Source: Streptomyces flavofungini (lineage in GTDB: Bacteria > Actinomycetota > Actinomycetes > Streptomycetales > Streptomycetaceae). Taken from it: DNA of 64,000 nucleotides. The notes under the pieces were generated by a model, which saw only the letters and a program-made list of their open reading frames with translations, did no database searches and was not told where the DNA came from. Below are positions 38,842-47,985 of the stretch, piece after piece. A program made the position numbers and the translations under genes. The stretch spans positions 434,001 through 498,000 of the forward strand of contig NZ_CP128846.1 of assembly GCF_030388665.1 (NCBI RefSeq). Direction: 5' to 3'. Each line of letters opens with the position of its first letter. The stretch's first letter is position 1.

Positions 38842-39780
38842 TCAGCCCGCCGGTCGGCTGCCCGGCGGCAGGACGCGCAGCAGGTTCTCGCGCAGCAGCA
38901 GGTTCCGGTCCGTCCTCGACACCCCGGCGAACACCGTCGGGCCGTCGACGATCTCGCTGATCAGTCCCTTCAGACCGCCGTTCAGACGGCCGAGCGGCCA
39001 GTCCGTACCGAAGATGATCTTGTGGTTGACGCCGAGGCGGAACAGCTGGTTCAGGTGCCCGGGCCAGTGCGGCAGGCTCGGGCCGCTCGCGAACCCGCCG
39101 GTGTCCACGTACACGTTGGGCCGGTACGCCGCGAGGTACGCGCAGATGTCCACGTGGGTGAGGCCGCCGTGGCCGAGGACGAAGGGGACGGTCGGGAAGT
39201 CCCGGGCCGCCCGGTCGACGCGCATGGGGTGCGCCGGTCCGTAGTCGAGACTGCGGGCGGTGGGCCCGGTGTGCACGAACACCGGCAGGGCCCGGGCCGC
39301 GCAGATCTCGTAGTACGGGTACAGACCCGGGTCCGACGGCGAGTAGCCGCACGGCGGGTACAGCTTGACCCCGTCCAGGCCGTGGGCCTCGACCATGGCT
39401 TCGAAGGCGGTCACGCCCGCGGGCCCGCGCCGGGGGTCCACGCCGATGTAGACCCAGAAGCGGCCGGGGTGGCGCAGCCGGATCTCGTGGTGCAGCCGCG
39501 CCGCCTCCGCGGGCTCGGCCGTGCCCGCCATCCGCAGGCCGAAGTCCGGCACGAGCAGCACGGCGCGCTCGATCCCGGCCGCGTCCATCTCGGTGACGAG
39601 CCCGTCCGCGAGGTGGTCCTCGTGCTGCGCGGAGAGCCCGTCGGCGACGCGCCCCGGTTTCGGGGCGACGCCCATCGAGCCCAGCCTGCGCTGGACGTTG
39701 CTCGCCACGTCCTCGACGAAGGCCCGCGGGATGAAGCGGCTCGACGCCACGTGGCAGTGGCCGTCGAAGATCCCCGTCAT
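38842..39780 (-). CDS. Amidohydrolase-superfamily (TIM-barrel) enzyme, intact active site
   Basis: 312 residues. It opens directly with the metal motif FDGHCHV (His8, His10). VHTGPT and [10 protein letters not shown] supply the middle histidines, and Asp260 in FGTDWP is the catalytic aspartate. This matches the ACMSD/amidohydrolase-2 group, whose members hydrolyse or decarboxylate small acids. Its paralogue two genes upstream lacks these ligands. ATG 39780 overlaps the ACP stop (ATGA). A role in trimming or decarboxylating an ACP-bound or released intermediate is inference. Confidence 0.88.
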   Translation of the reverse strand: MTGIFDGHCHVASSRFIPRAFVEDVASNVQRRLGSMGVAPKPGRVADGLSAQHEDHLADGLVTEMDAAGIERAVLLVPDFGLRMAGTAEPAEAARLHHEIRLRHPGRFWVYIGVDPRRGPAGVTAFEAMVEAHGLDGVKLYPPCGYSPSDPGLYPYYEICAARALPVFVHTGPTARSLDYGPAHPMRVDRAARDFPTVPFVLGHGGLTHVDICAYLAAYRPNVYVDTGGFASGPSLPHWPGHLNQLFRLGVNHKIIFGTDWPLGRLNGGLKGLISEIVDGPTVFAGVSRTDRNLLLRENLLRVLPPGSRPAG

Positions 39781-40025
39781 CCGACGCAGTGCTTGATCAG
39801 GCCCTGGATGCTGACGCCCTTCATGGGGTCGTAGGTGGCGAAGTCGAACTCGGCGTCCGCCTGTTCCTCCAGGTACGAGATGAGGCCGACGATGGCCATG
39901 GAGTCGAGCAGACCGGTGTGGCTGAGGTTGGTCCTGGCGCCGATGGCCATGTCGGACTCTCCCTCGATCCACCGCTCCACCCACTCGACCAGCAGCTTCT
40001 CCAGCTCCGCCGTGTCCGCGCTCAT
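39777..40025 (-). CDS. Stand-alone acyl carrier protein
   Basis: 82 residues. Ser42 in [19 protein letters not shown] is the phosphopantetheine site, in the LDS context common in type II carriers. It is wedged with ATGA overlaps between two amidohydrolase genes. It probably carries the fatty acyl chain activated by the neighbouring AMP ligase and presents it to the desaturase, aminotransferase or N-acyltransferase. Confidence 0.92.
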   Translation of the reverse strand: MSADTAELEKLLVEWVERWIEGESDMAIGARTNLSHTGLLDSMAIVGLISYLEEQADAEFDFATYDPMKGVSIQGLIKHCVG

Positions 40026-41065
40026 GTCCGGCCTCCCCGCTCCGTTTCGGTGTTCGTCCTGGTGGTGTCCTGAAGGGCGTTCTGGGTGTCGGTGCGTGCG
40101 GGCCCGACAAGTCGCAGGCTGTTCCCGCCCATGATCATTCTCCGGTCGGCCTCCTTGATCCCTGCCACCGCCGGCTGCCCCTTGGCGAAGGCGGCGACGA
40201 GGCCCGGCAGCGACTCGGAGAGCCGGTACGACGGCCAGCAGGTGCCGAAGAGGATCTTGTGGCTGATGCCGAGCCGGAACAGCCGGTTCACGTGGGCCTG
40301 CCAGCCGTCCGCCGCGAGCACGGAGTGGAACTGGCTGATGTCCAGGTGGACGTTGGGCCGGTGGGCGCAGAGATAGGTCGCCTCGTCGACATGGGTGACC
40401 CCGCCGTGCCCCAGGATGAAGTTCACCCCGGGGAAGTCCCTGGCGGCCTCGTCGAGCAGCAGCGGCATGCCGTACTCGAAGTCGAGCTGGCCCCAGCCGG
40501 GCCCGGTGTGGCTGAGCACGGGCAGACCGCGCGCCTCGCACAGCTCGAAGTACGGGTACAGCCTGCGGTCGCTCGGCGAGTAGCCGCACAGCGGGTACAG
40601 CTTGAGCCCGGCGAAGCCGTAGTCGCCGACGCACCGCTCGAACAGGTCGAGGCCGTCCTTGCCGCCGCGCGGGTCGACGCCCCAGAAGACCCGGAAGCGG
40701 CCCGGGTGGCGGCGGTTGACCTTGTCCAGATGGCCGGCGAGCTCGGCCGGGGTGAGGGCGCACCGGGCCACGTGCGAGTAGTCGGGCACCACGAGGAACG
40801 CCTCGTCGACCCCGGCCTCGTCCAGCTCGGCGACGAGCCGGTCCGCGTCGTCGTCCTGGTGCACCGAGAGCACCCGGTCCAGCATCCGCTCGGGCCGCAC
40901 GCTGTGGCCGTACGCGGTCAGGCGGTGGTGCGCGTTCGCCGCCTGGTACTCCAGGAACGCCCGCGGGATGGCCAGTTGGCTGCCGAGCTGGACCTGCGCG
41001 TCGACGATCCGGTGCCCGGCCGGGCCCGTGCCCGGCCCGGGGGTGTCCGCCGCCGGTGCCGCCAT
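40022..41065 (-). CDS. Degenerate amidohydrolase paralogue (probable pseudoenzyme)
   Basis: 347 residues, clearly related throughout to the protein at 38842 (for example GLKLYPLCGYSPSDRRLYPYFE against [22 protein letters not shown]). The HxH metal motif is replaced by Gln24-Val-Gln26 (VDAQVQLG) and the catalytic Asp by Cys276 (FGTCWP), while the inner histidines in SHTGPG and LGHGGVTHVD remain. It cannot bind metal as its partner does. It may be a scaffold or regulatory subunit, or use a new chemistry. ATG 41065 shares one base with the upstream stop (TGATG). Confidence 0.85.
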   Translation of the reverse strand: MAAPAADTPGPGTGPAGHRIVDAQVQLGSQLAIPRAFLEYQAANAHHRLTAYGHSVRPERMLDRVLSVHQDDDADRLVAELDEAGVDEAFLVVPDYSHVARCALTPAELAGHLDKVNRRHPGRFRVFWGVDPRGGKDGLDLFERCVGDYGFAGLKLYPLCGYSPSDRRLYPYFELCEARGLPVLSHTGPGWGQLDFEYGMPLLLDEAARDFPGVNFILGHGGVTHVDEATYLCAHRPNVHLDISQFHSVLAADGWQAHVNRLFRLGISHKILFGTCWPSYRLSESLPGLVAAFAKGQPAVAGIKEADRRMIMGGNSLRLVGPARTDTQNALQDTTRTNTETERGGRT

Positions 41066-42567
41066 CAGGCCCCCGCTCCGGCGCCGCCCGCGAGGCGCTC
41101 CGCGAAGTGCTCGGCGGCCCGCGCCCGGCTCAGCTTCATGTTGGCCGTCATGAACGTGGGATCGGCCCGCAGCGGTGTGTCCGTGAAGACCAGGGACATC
41201 ACCCGCTCATGGGCTTCCAGGCCCGCGTTGACCTCCTCGATCCGCTTCTCGATGTGCGCGCGCAGCGCGGTGTCGGCGGGGTCGGCCGGGGTGACGAGGG
41301 CGCCGAGCCGCTGGGACTGCGGCGTCGGTACGACGACGATCTCGGCGACGCCTTCGACGTCCGCGAAGGCCGCCTCGATCTCGGCGGGGTGCACCTTGCG
41401 CCCGCTGCCGAGCGCGATGACGTCCTTCTTGCGTCCGATCAGGGTGAGGAACCCGTCCTCGTCCAGGCGGCCGTAGTCGCCGGTGAGGATGGAGCCGTCG
41501 GGCCGGAAGATGCCCTCGGCGGACGGGTCGCCGTCGGTGTCGAAGTAGCCGCGGCCGAGCGGCGCGTCCCGGGTGATGATGACCTCGCCGTCGTCGAGGA
41601 ACGTCACGGACTCCGGGTCCATCAACTGGCCGACGGTGCCGACGCGGTGGCGGTCGGGGGTGTTCCAGGCGACCATGCCGGTCTCGGTCAGGCCGTAGGC
41701 CTCCAGGAGGGGGACGTCACGGCTCCAGAACCCGTCCAGGGTCTCGCGCCGGATCGGCGCCATACCGGTGATCATGAAGCGGATGCGGCCGCCCAGGAAG
41801 TCGCCGAGCGAGACGTCGCCGCCGGACTTCGCATGCAGCTGGAGCACGGTGTCGTAGAAGACCGGTGGCCCGATCAGGAAGGTCGGGCTCTCCTTGCGGA
41901 CGGCCTGGAAGACGCGTTGGTAGGGCGCGAGGACGAGGTCGGCGCCCAGCCACAGGCAGAGGTAGACCGACAGTCGCTGCTGGTTGTTGGCCAGCGGCAG
42001 GAAGATCAGGTGCCGGTCGCGCTCGGTCATGCCGAAGGCGTCGATGAAGCGGTTGATGACGTACTCGGTGCCCTTGGCGCTGATCTCCACGCCCTTGAGC
42101 CGCCCTGAGGTGCCCGAGGAGTAGACCAGGCTGTGCACGTCGTCGACGTCGATGACCACGGCGTCGGGGGCCACCGAACCCGGGGCGGGGGCGCCGCCGG
42201 GGCGGACGACGGCGGGTGTGTCGGCGGGCACGGGCTCGTCCGCGATGAGCAGGGCGAGGCGGTGCCGGGCGATGAACGCGCGCGGGTCGTCGATCTCGGT
42301 GGTGTCGCCGAACGCCTTGAGCCGGGCGCCGGTGGCGAGGGCGGCCAGGTCCCAGGCGAGCCAGTCGAGGCTGTTGCCGGCGCGGATGCCGATCACATGG
42401 CCGTGGCGCACGCCTGCCGCCGTGAGCTGGTCGGCCCGGGTGCGGGCGAGCGCGGTCAGCTCGCTCTGGGTCAGCTCGCGCCGCTTGCCGGAGATGTCGA
42501 TGTCGATGACGCGGGCGGTGGTGTGGTGGGTGGAGCGGTCCAAGAGGCCCGCGAGGTTCATGCTCAC
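41065..42567 (-). CDS. Acyl-AMP ligase / fatty acyl-CoA synthetase-like
   Basis: 500 residues of the ANL superfamily. The P-loop is YSSGTSGRLKGVE, A5-like EAYGLTETGM, A7-A8 TGDYGRLDEDGFLTLIGRKKD, and the C-terminal Lys in NMKLSRARA. It should activate a carboxylic acid and load it on the ACP two genes downstream. An N-terminal module shorter than in FadD proteins supports an ACP-loading role. GTG 42567 was chosen because it overlaps the upstream TGA (GTGA); ATG 42561 is an alternative. Confidence 0.88.
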   Translation of the reverse strand: MSMNLAGLLDRSTHHTTARVIDIDISGKRRELTQSELTALARTRADQLTAAGVRHGHVIGIRAGNSLDWLAWDLAALATGARLKAFGDTTEIDDPRAFIARHRLALLIADEPVPADTPAVVRPGGAPAPGSVAPDAVVIDVDDVHSLVYSSGTSGRLKGVEISAKGTEYVINRFIDAFGMTERDRHLIFLPLANNQQRLSVYLCLWLGADLVLAPYQRVFQAVRKESPTFLIGPPVFYDTVLQLHAKSGGDVSLGDFLGGRIRFMITGMAPIRRETLDGFWSRDVPLLEAYGLTETGMVAWNTPDRHRVGTVGQLMDPESVTFLDDGEVIITRDAPLGRGYFDTDGDPSAEGIFRPDGSILTGDYGRLDEDGFLTLIGRKKDVIALGSGRKVHPAEIEAAFADVEGVAEIVVVPTPQSQRLGALVTPADPADTALRAHIEKRIEEVNAGLEAHERVMSLVFTDTPLRADPTFMTANMKLSRARAAEHFAERLAGGAGAGA

Positions 42568-44315
42568 GTGTCGGCCGACTTCCTTCCTGGGGTGTCCGGT
42601 CGCGCCGCGCCGGGTGCGTGCGCCTGGGTGTCGAGTTCCGCTGCCAGGGCGGTGATCAGCTCGTCGAGGCGGGTGCCCGCGAGGAAGCCGATGCGGCCGC
42701 CGAGCATGTCCTCGTACGCTCCGCTGTCGGTGTCCCAGGCGACGTGGACGTCGACGCGGCTGCCGCCGTCGTCGTCCGTGACGGTCGCCCGGCGTTCGAG
42801 GGTGCGCCACAGCCAGTCCGGCTCGGCGCTCAACAGCACGCCGTCCGCGGGGAACCGACAGCGGTCCGTCCAGACCACGGCGTCGCCCCCGAGCCGCCCG
42901 GCGAACTCCGCCACCGGGCCCTCGCCCGCGCGCTGTCCGGTGTCGGCGGCGAACGGGTCGAGCAGGCGGGGGCGGGCCCGCAGCAGGGCGAGGACGCGCT
43001 CGGGCGGGTGCGGCAGCCGTACGGTCCGTGTCACCGGGGACAGCTCGGCCGCCCGGGGACCGTCGCCCGCGGTGGCGCCGCGGTGGGTGTCGGCCTCCGC
43101 CAGGATCCCTTCGAGCACGGACAGTCCGTGGTCGAGGTCGTCCTCGGAGATCACCATCGGCGGCTGCACCCGCAGGACGTTCGGGTGGTAGAGGGAGTAC
43201 GTGGACGTCACGCCCTCTTCGAGGAGCCGGCCGAGGACGAGCCCCGCCGTCGCGCCGTCGGTGAACTCCAGGCCGTGCATCATGCCGAGGCCGCGGTGTC
43301 CGGCGACGATGCCGCCATGGCGCTCGGCCGCGGCGCTGAGGCGTTCGTCGATGGTGCGGGCCCGCTCCTTGACACCGGTGAGGAACGCCTCGTCGGAGGC
43401 GATGGCGATGGACTCCAGGCCGACGCGGCACGACAGCGGGTTGCCGCCCAGGCTGGAGCCGAAGGTGGAGGGCAGCACCCGCAGGACCTCCCACACCTCC
43501 TTGGTGCCGAGGACGGCCGACAGGGGCAGCACGCCGCCGCCGAAGGCCTTGCCCACGCACACCAGATCCGGGGCGACGCCGAACTGCTCGTACGCGAAGA
43601 AGGTGCCGCAGCGGCCGAACGCCGTCTGCATCTCGTCCAGGACGAGCAGCGCACCGGCCTCCGTGCAGAGCCTGCGCACCTCCTGGAGGTAGCCGGGCGG
43701 CGGCACGATCACTCCGGCCTCCGCCTGGACGGGTTCCAGGAGCACGGCGGCGACGGTGTCGTCGAGTGCGGCGGCGAGATCGTCCAGGTCGCCGAAGCCG
43801 ACCTGCCGGAAGTGCGGCATGAACGGGCCGAGCAGCTCCCGGTGCTCGGGGCGGTCGGAGGCGCTGAGGGTGGCGAAGGTCTTGCCGTGGAAGCAGCCGC
43901 GGGCGCTGATGACGCCGGGGCGGCCGGTCGCGGCGCGGGCCAGCTTGAGGGCGTTGTCGATGGTCTCGCCGCCGCCGTTGGCCAGGTACGAGTAGGGCAG
44001 CAGCTGTCCGGTGGCCTCCGCGAGGCGTTGGGAGAGCCGGATCTGCACCTCCTCGAACATGATCTTCGTGCTGTTCAGGATGCCGGTGTCGAGCTGGTCG
44101 CGGACGGCAGCGACGATGCGCGGGTGGGAGTAGCCGAAGGACTGGTTCCCGTACTGGTCGAAGAGGGCGAGGTGGGGCGTTCCCTCGTCGTCGAGAACGC
44201 GGCTTCCCGTCCCCTTTCCCTGGACCCCGCAGCCCATGACGAACGCCATCTTCGCGTAGGCCGGGTGGTTGTGGGCCGCTTTGGTCTCAGCCAGCCGCTG
44301 GCGCCGTGTCCGCAT
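42564..44315 (-). CDS. Class III aminotransferase fused to an SRPBCC/START-like domain
   Basis: 583 residues. Residues 1-430 are a PLP aminotransferase: LANGGGETIDNALKLAR, VLDEMQTAFGRCG, and Lys256 in CVGKAFGGG. The last 150 residues (from about TRTVRLPHPPERVLALLRA) look like a polyketide-cyclase/SRPBCC fold with a hydrophobic cavity, which I have not seen fused to this enzyme class. The enzyme could transaminate an aldehyde or oxo group on a fatty chain, with the extra domain holding the lipid. It overlaps the acyltransferase gene by 29 bases at its 5' end. Confidence 0.85.
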   Translation of the reverse strand: MRTRRQRLAETKAAHNHPAYAKMAFVMGCGVQGKGTGSRVLDDEGTPHLALFDQYGNQSFGYSHPRIVAAVRDQLDTGILNSTKIMFEEVQIRLSQRLAEATGQLLPYSYLANGGGETIDNALKLARAATGRPGVISARGCFHGKTFATLSASDRPEHRELLGPFMPHFRQVGFGDLDDLAAALDDTVAAVLLEPVQAEAGVIVPPPGYLQEVRRLCTEAGALLVLDEMQTAFGRCGTFFAYEQFGVAPDLVCVGKAFGGGVLPLSAVLGTKEVWEVLRVLPSTFGSSLGGNPLSCRVGLESIAIASDEAFLTGVKERARTIDERLSAAAERHGGIVAGHRGLGMMHGLEFTDGATAGLVLGRLLEEGVTSTYSLYHPNVLRVQPPMVISEDDLDHGLSVLEGILAEADTHRGATAGDGPRAAELSPVTRTVRLPHPPERVLALLRARPRLLDPFAADTGQRAGEGPVAEFAGRLGGDAVVWTDRCRFPADGVLLSAEPDWLWRTLERRATVTDDDGGSRVDVHVAWDTDSGAYEDMLGGRIGFLAGTRLDELITALAAELDTQAHAPGAARPDTPGRKSADT

Positions 44316-44943
44316 CCGTCACCTCCTTGCGCGCGTAGGTGTCGTAGTCGCCGAAGAAGTACTGGAGCAGCCGGCTCTTGCGGCCTTCGGGCGTGCGGGC
44401 CCTGCTGACCGCCTCGGTGACGTCGAGGGCGGCGACGAGGCTGAGCGGAGCGCCTTTGAACCGGGTGTCCTCATAGGGCTCATGCAGGGCGAAGAAGCCG
44501 ATTTCCTTGTAGAAGCCCCGCAGCCCTTCGGAGTCGTCCACGAAGAAGTCGCCGAGGATGTGCGTCATGTCGTGTTTCCTGGCGCTGTGGATCACGGCTT
44601 CGCGCATCAGCGCCATGCCGATCTCGCGGTGGCGCATCGACGGCAGCGTCATCAAGTGCCCGAATTCCACGAGCCTGTTGCCGACGCGCAGCGCCGAGAT
44701 GTCGACGGTGTCGTCGCACGGAAGTCCGGCCGCCGAGTCCGGCACGACCTTGACGGTGCCCGCTGCCCGGCCGCCGACGTATCCGAGGATGTATTCGGCG
44801 TGGGCGTCGAACCGGTCGAAGGTCGCGGCGGTGTCGGCCGCGTCGGCGAGGCGGCCCTGGTCCGCGACGTAGACGGCGTCACGGAGCCGCAGCACGTCGG
44901 CCACGTCGGCCTCGGTGCGCGCCAGTTTGAAGGTCACGTCCAC
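44287..44943 (-). CDS. FeeM/LuxI-like GNAT N-acyltransferase
   Basis: 218 residues. RLRDAVYVADQGRL, AEYILGY, GTVKVVPDS and EGLRGFYKEIGF follow the layout of N-acyl amino acid synthases (FeeM) and acyl-homoserine-lactone synthases, which take the acyl chain from an acyl carrier protein. The dedicated ACP in the same operon supports that reaction. The acceptor amine is unknown: an amino acid, or the amine made by the neighbouring aminotransferase. GTG 44943 has GGAG upstream. Confidence 0.75.
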   Translation of the reverse strand: MDVTFKLARTEADVADVLRLRDAVYVADQGRLADAADTAATFDRFDAHAEYILGYVGGRAAGTVKVVPDSAAGLPCDDTVDISALRVGNRLVEFGHLMTLPSMRHREIGMALMREAVIHSARKHDMTHILGDFFVDDSEGLRGFYKEIGFFALHEPYEDTRFKGAPLSLVAALDVTEAVSRARTPEGRKSRLLQYFFGDYDTYARKEVTDADTAPAAG

Positions 44944-44986
44944 CTGAATCTCCTCTCACCCGCGTTGCGGCGGGTCACCCGGTGGC

Positions 44987-45940
44987 TCATTTACGGAGCA
45001 GCTTTCCGAAGTACTCGATGTAGCCGCGGTTGAAGTAGCGAATGCGGTCCTTCACCTCGCCGTGCAGATCCGGCAGCCGCTCCAGCGGGAGATTCGGCAT
45101 CAGATGGTGCTCGACGTGGTAGTTGTTGCCATTCGTGAACCACGTCAGGATGCGATTGGAGCGAATCGTCCTGGTGTTGGCGAAGGGGTCGCGGTCCAGG
45201 ACCTCGCAGCCGAAATGCTCGGGCAGTTCGATGAAGGCGTGCACGGGCCCTGCCACGAGTACCAGCGGGATCAGCCATACCCACAGGACAATCGCCGAAC
45301 CCAGTGCCAGGGAAAGGCCGGAGAAGGCCAGGATCGCGCCGATTGCGAGGAAGTGGTCCCGGCGTATCCGACGCGATACGCGAACGCTCTCGCCCTTGAA
45401 TTCCCGGCCGAGCAGCGACCGCCCGAGGTTCACCACGAAGAGTGCGTAGTGATGGACCATGGTGAAGCGCACAGTCCAGTCGAGGAAGGTGCCGAACCTC
45501 GCGCGTTCTTTTGAGCCGTACTGGTCTCCGTAGTCGAAGAACTCACGGTTCTCCGGTGTGCCGAGATCGCGGTGGTGCCGCATGTGCGCGGCCTTGTACG
45601 CGGCGAAGGAAATCAGCATCGGAAGTCCGAGGACGATGCCGGTGACCGTGTTCGCCCTGCGGCTGCGGTACGCGAGATTGTGCAGCGTCTCGTGCTGGAG
45701 TTCCGCGGCGTGCGCGAGCATGCAGCCGATGAGGACGACGCCGACGACGCGGCACCAGAGGACCGGTTGCAGCACCACCACCACGCCGAGCACGGTGAGG
45801 GCCACACAGAGGGCGAATTTGAGGGAGAACACCCAACCCCTGGGCTCGGTGCGCAGGTGTTTCAGTGACGCTCTGAGTTCGGTGGCCTCCTGTGGATTCC
45901 GCATGGCCGGGTCGACGGCGTCACCCGCTGTCAGATCCAT
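44987..45940 (-). CDS. Membrane fatty-acid desaturase
   Basis: 317 residues with the three histidine boxes of di-iron desaturases: HETLH (83-87), HMRHH (119-123) and HVEHH (275-279). Two pairs of membrane helices are visible (about 38-75 and 196-236). It would introduce a double bond, or hydroxylate, an acyl chain held as lipid, CoA or ACP ester. ATG 45940 has GAGGGA ten bases upstream; earlier in-frame codons run through non-coding sequence. Confidence 0.92.
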   Translation of the reverse strand: MDLTAGDAVDPAMRNPQEATELRASLKHLRTEPRGWVFSLKFALCVALTVLGVVVVLQPVLWCRVVGVVLIGCMLAHAAELQHETLHNLAYRSRRANTVTGIVLGLPMLISFAAYKAAHMRHHRDLGTPENREFFDYGDQYGSKERARFGTFLDWTVRFTMVHHYALFVVNLGRSLLGREFKGESVRVSRRIRRDHFLAIGAILAFSGLSLALGSAIVLWVWLIPLVLVAGPVHAFIELPEHFGCEVLDRDPFANTRTIRSNRILTWFTNGNNYHVEHHLMPNLPLERLPDLHGEVKDRIRYFNRGYIEYFGKLLRK

Positions 45941-46200
45941 CGTTGTTCCCTCGATTTCCCAGTAGCTTTCCCGGTGGCTGTGCGTCACCGCGCGCGGTTC
46001 ACGGCATGACGGCGCGACTGACCGTCGTACGGCGACCGGACGGGGCCAGTTCGATATCGGGGCGTGAATGTGCGCTGCCCGCAGATGTCCGCCCGTGCGA
46101 CCGGGCGCAGTACGGCGCGGCATCGCGGCGGCATCAGGACGGACCGTGTGCCGCTCCGTGGATACCGCTGGGGGTGCCGCTCGCTTTCAGGGTGGGGCGG

Positions 46201-47532
46201 TCAGCCGGTTGCCTCGGGCAGCGGTGCGGTGTTCAGGTCGCGCACGGGGGTGTGCGGGTCGGCCTTCTCGATCGCGTCGAGCAGGGCCAGGATTCCGTCG
46301 AAGTGCGCGTCCGTTTCCCGCGGGGTGAAGAGTTCGGGGTGCACGTCGAGAATGACTTCTGTCGTTCCGTCGGCCGTGGTCTGGAAGAAGTACACGGTCA
46401 TGTCGACGGTGAGGGGAATCGACATCGTGCGCATCGACGCGGTGGCTCCGGCGAAATCCAGCTTGTAGTCGAATTTCATCACGTTCACCATCGGTCCCCA
46501 CAGCCGTGCCCCGTCGCCCCGTTCGGCGACTTCCCTGGAGATCTCGGCGGTGGGGTAGCGGGAGTGCAGCAGGACCTGGCGCACTTCCCGCGACACGTGC
46601 CGTGCGAACTCGCCGACGGGCAGGGCCGTGTCGACGTCGATGCGCAGCGGCAGGATGTTCATCGTCATGCCGGGGACGTTGCGCACCTGGGGGCTCAGGC
46701 GGCCGCCGGTGGGCAGTCCGAGCTGGAGTTCACCGGCGCCGGTGCGAAGGCCCGCGTAGGCGGCGATGGTGCTGACGGCGAGGTCCGACCAGGTCACGCC
46801 GAGCCTGTCGGCCGCGGCTTCGAGGCGGCCGACTCGGTCCGGGGCGAGTTCGTTGGTGCGGCGGCGGCCGATGGCGAGGCCGGCGCTGCGGCCGGAGAGG
46901 CTGACCGGTGCGGGGCGGTCGGCCATCTTGTCCAGCCAGTGGGCGCGGTCGCGCGTGAAGCTCTTCCCCGCTCGGTAGGCGGACTCGGTGTCCGTGAGGC
47001 GGGTGAACGAAGGGAACGCTCCGTCGCCCGCGGGGAGTCGGCGCGCGAGGGCGGTGTACACGGCGGCCGTGCGGTTGAAGATGAGCGCGAGGCTGTATCC
47101 GTCGACCACCGCGTGGTGCACGCGCCGGTACAGGACGAAGTGGTCCTCGGCGACTTTCAGGAGTGCCGCGCGGCACAACATCTGTGGGTCGACGGGCCCT
47201 TGTGCGTCCTTTTCCATCCATGTCCTGGCCGCTGCCCCGGGGTCGGACCCGGTGCTCACGTCGATGAAGTCGAGCGGGGCGGGGTCGGCTCTCAGGAATT
47301 GCCGGTATCCGCCGCCCTCTTCAGCCGAGGGGACAATGACGAGGCGCAATGCCTCGGCCTCGCGTTCCACCTGTTCATGTGCCAGCACCATCAGTTCCGG
47401 GGCGATGCGCCCGCGAATGTCGAGATAGTCGCAAATACAGTAGACAGGGTTGGCGAGATCTTCCGCTTGAGCCATCCATGTGCGCAACTGCGTAGCAAGC
47501 AGTGGTAGTTCTGTTCTCTCCCGATTAAGCAA
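46201..47532 (-). CDS. Stand-alone NRPS-type condensation domain protein
   Basis: 443 residues. The active-site motif VHHAVVDGYS (His139, His140, Asp144) is intact, and WGPMVNVMKFD fits late condensation motifs. No adenylation or carrier domain is attached. First gene of the operon. As the synthetase has no thioesterase, this enzyme may release the chain by joining it to an amine or alcohol, or attach the fatty unit. The start is TTG 47532, with GAGGAGGG seven bases before it. Confidence 0.9.
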   Translation of the reverse strand: MLNRERTELPLLATQLRTWMAQAEDLANPVYCICDYLDIRGRIAPELMVLAHEQVEREAEALRLVIVPSAEEGGGYRQFLRADPAPLDFIDVSTGSDPGAAARTWMEKDAQGPVDPQMLCRAALLKVAEDHFVLYRRVHHAVVDGYSLALIFNRTAAVYTALARRLPAGDGAFPSFTRLTDTESAYRAGKSFTRDRAHWLDKMADRPAPVSLSGRSAGLAIGRRRTNELAPDRVGRLEAAADRLGVTWSDLAVSTIAAYAGLRTGAGELQLGLPTGGRLSPQVRNVPGMTMNILPLRIDVDTALPVGEFARHVSREVRQVLLHSRYPTAEISREVAERGDGARLWGPMVNVMKFDYKLDFAGATASMRTMSIPLTVDMTVYFFQTTADGTTEVILDVHPELFTPRETDAHFDGILALLDAIEKADPHTPVRDLNTAPLPEATG

Positions 47533-47985
47533 CGTTCACCCTCCTCAAGAGGACACTTGCTTAAATCGACGCCACATCGCACAGACGTCACGGACACCAC
47601 GTATCGGTCGCGCGTACTCATTGGTGGGGAACAGTTTCGAAGCCCGGGAAGCGGTGGGGGGATTGGTGGGGGCCCAGGACAACGAACGGTAGCCTACCCG
47701 TCACTTGATCGAACGTCCATACCCAATCGGAGGCATGTGCCAATGTCACTGAATGCAATGGCCACTGGGTGTGTTACCGAAGCCTCAATCACGCAAAGCG
47801 ACGACTATTGGACTCGGCCAATTCGATGCATACCAGCCACACCTTGACGACCAGGGTTTACGCTGGCCTGCGGCAGCCTTCACGATCACCGGGGCGACCG
47901 CGGAAACTCCCTTTGCCCACTGCCCGTTGAAGCAAGAACCAGCAGTTCCGAACTCGTGTGCACGCACCGTGAACGTGGAGGATGG
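47533..47985. promoter_or_regulatory. Divergent control region of the biosynthetic cluster
   Basis: 450 bases, noticeably richer in A+T than the rest of the window, between the condensation gene and the MFS gene. It should contain both promoters. No palindrome or clear -35/-10 pair was identified with confidence. Confidence 0.55.
47743..47847 (+). CDS. Possible 34-residue peptide in the divergent control region
   Basis: ATG 47743 has GGAGG nine bases upstream and opens MSLNAMATGCVTEASITQSD, ending IRCIPATP. Codon use is untypical (many A/T third positions), so it is either a regulatory leader, a foreign short gene, or chance. No family is recognised. Confidence 0.2.
   Translation: MSLNAMATGCVTEASITQSDDYWTRPIRCIPATP

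Noticed and set aside
38477..39352. Upstream extension of the NRPS frame by 292 codons
   Set aside because: It crosses the repeat array and the antiparallel frame of the amidohydrolase gene, is Arg/Pro/His-rich, and a good ribosome site precedes ATG 38476.
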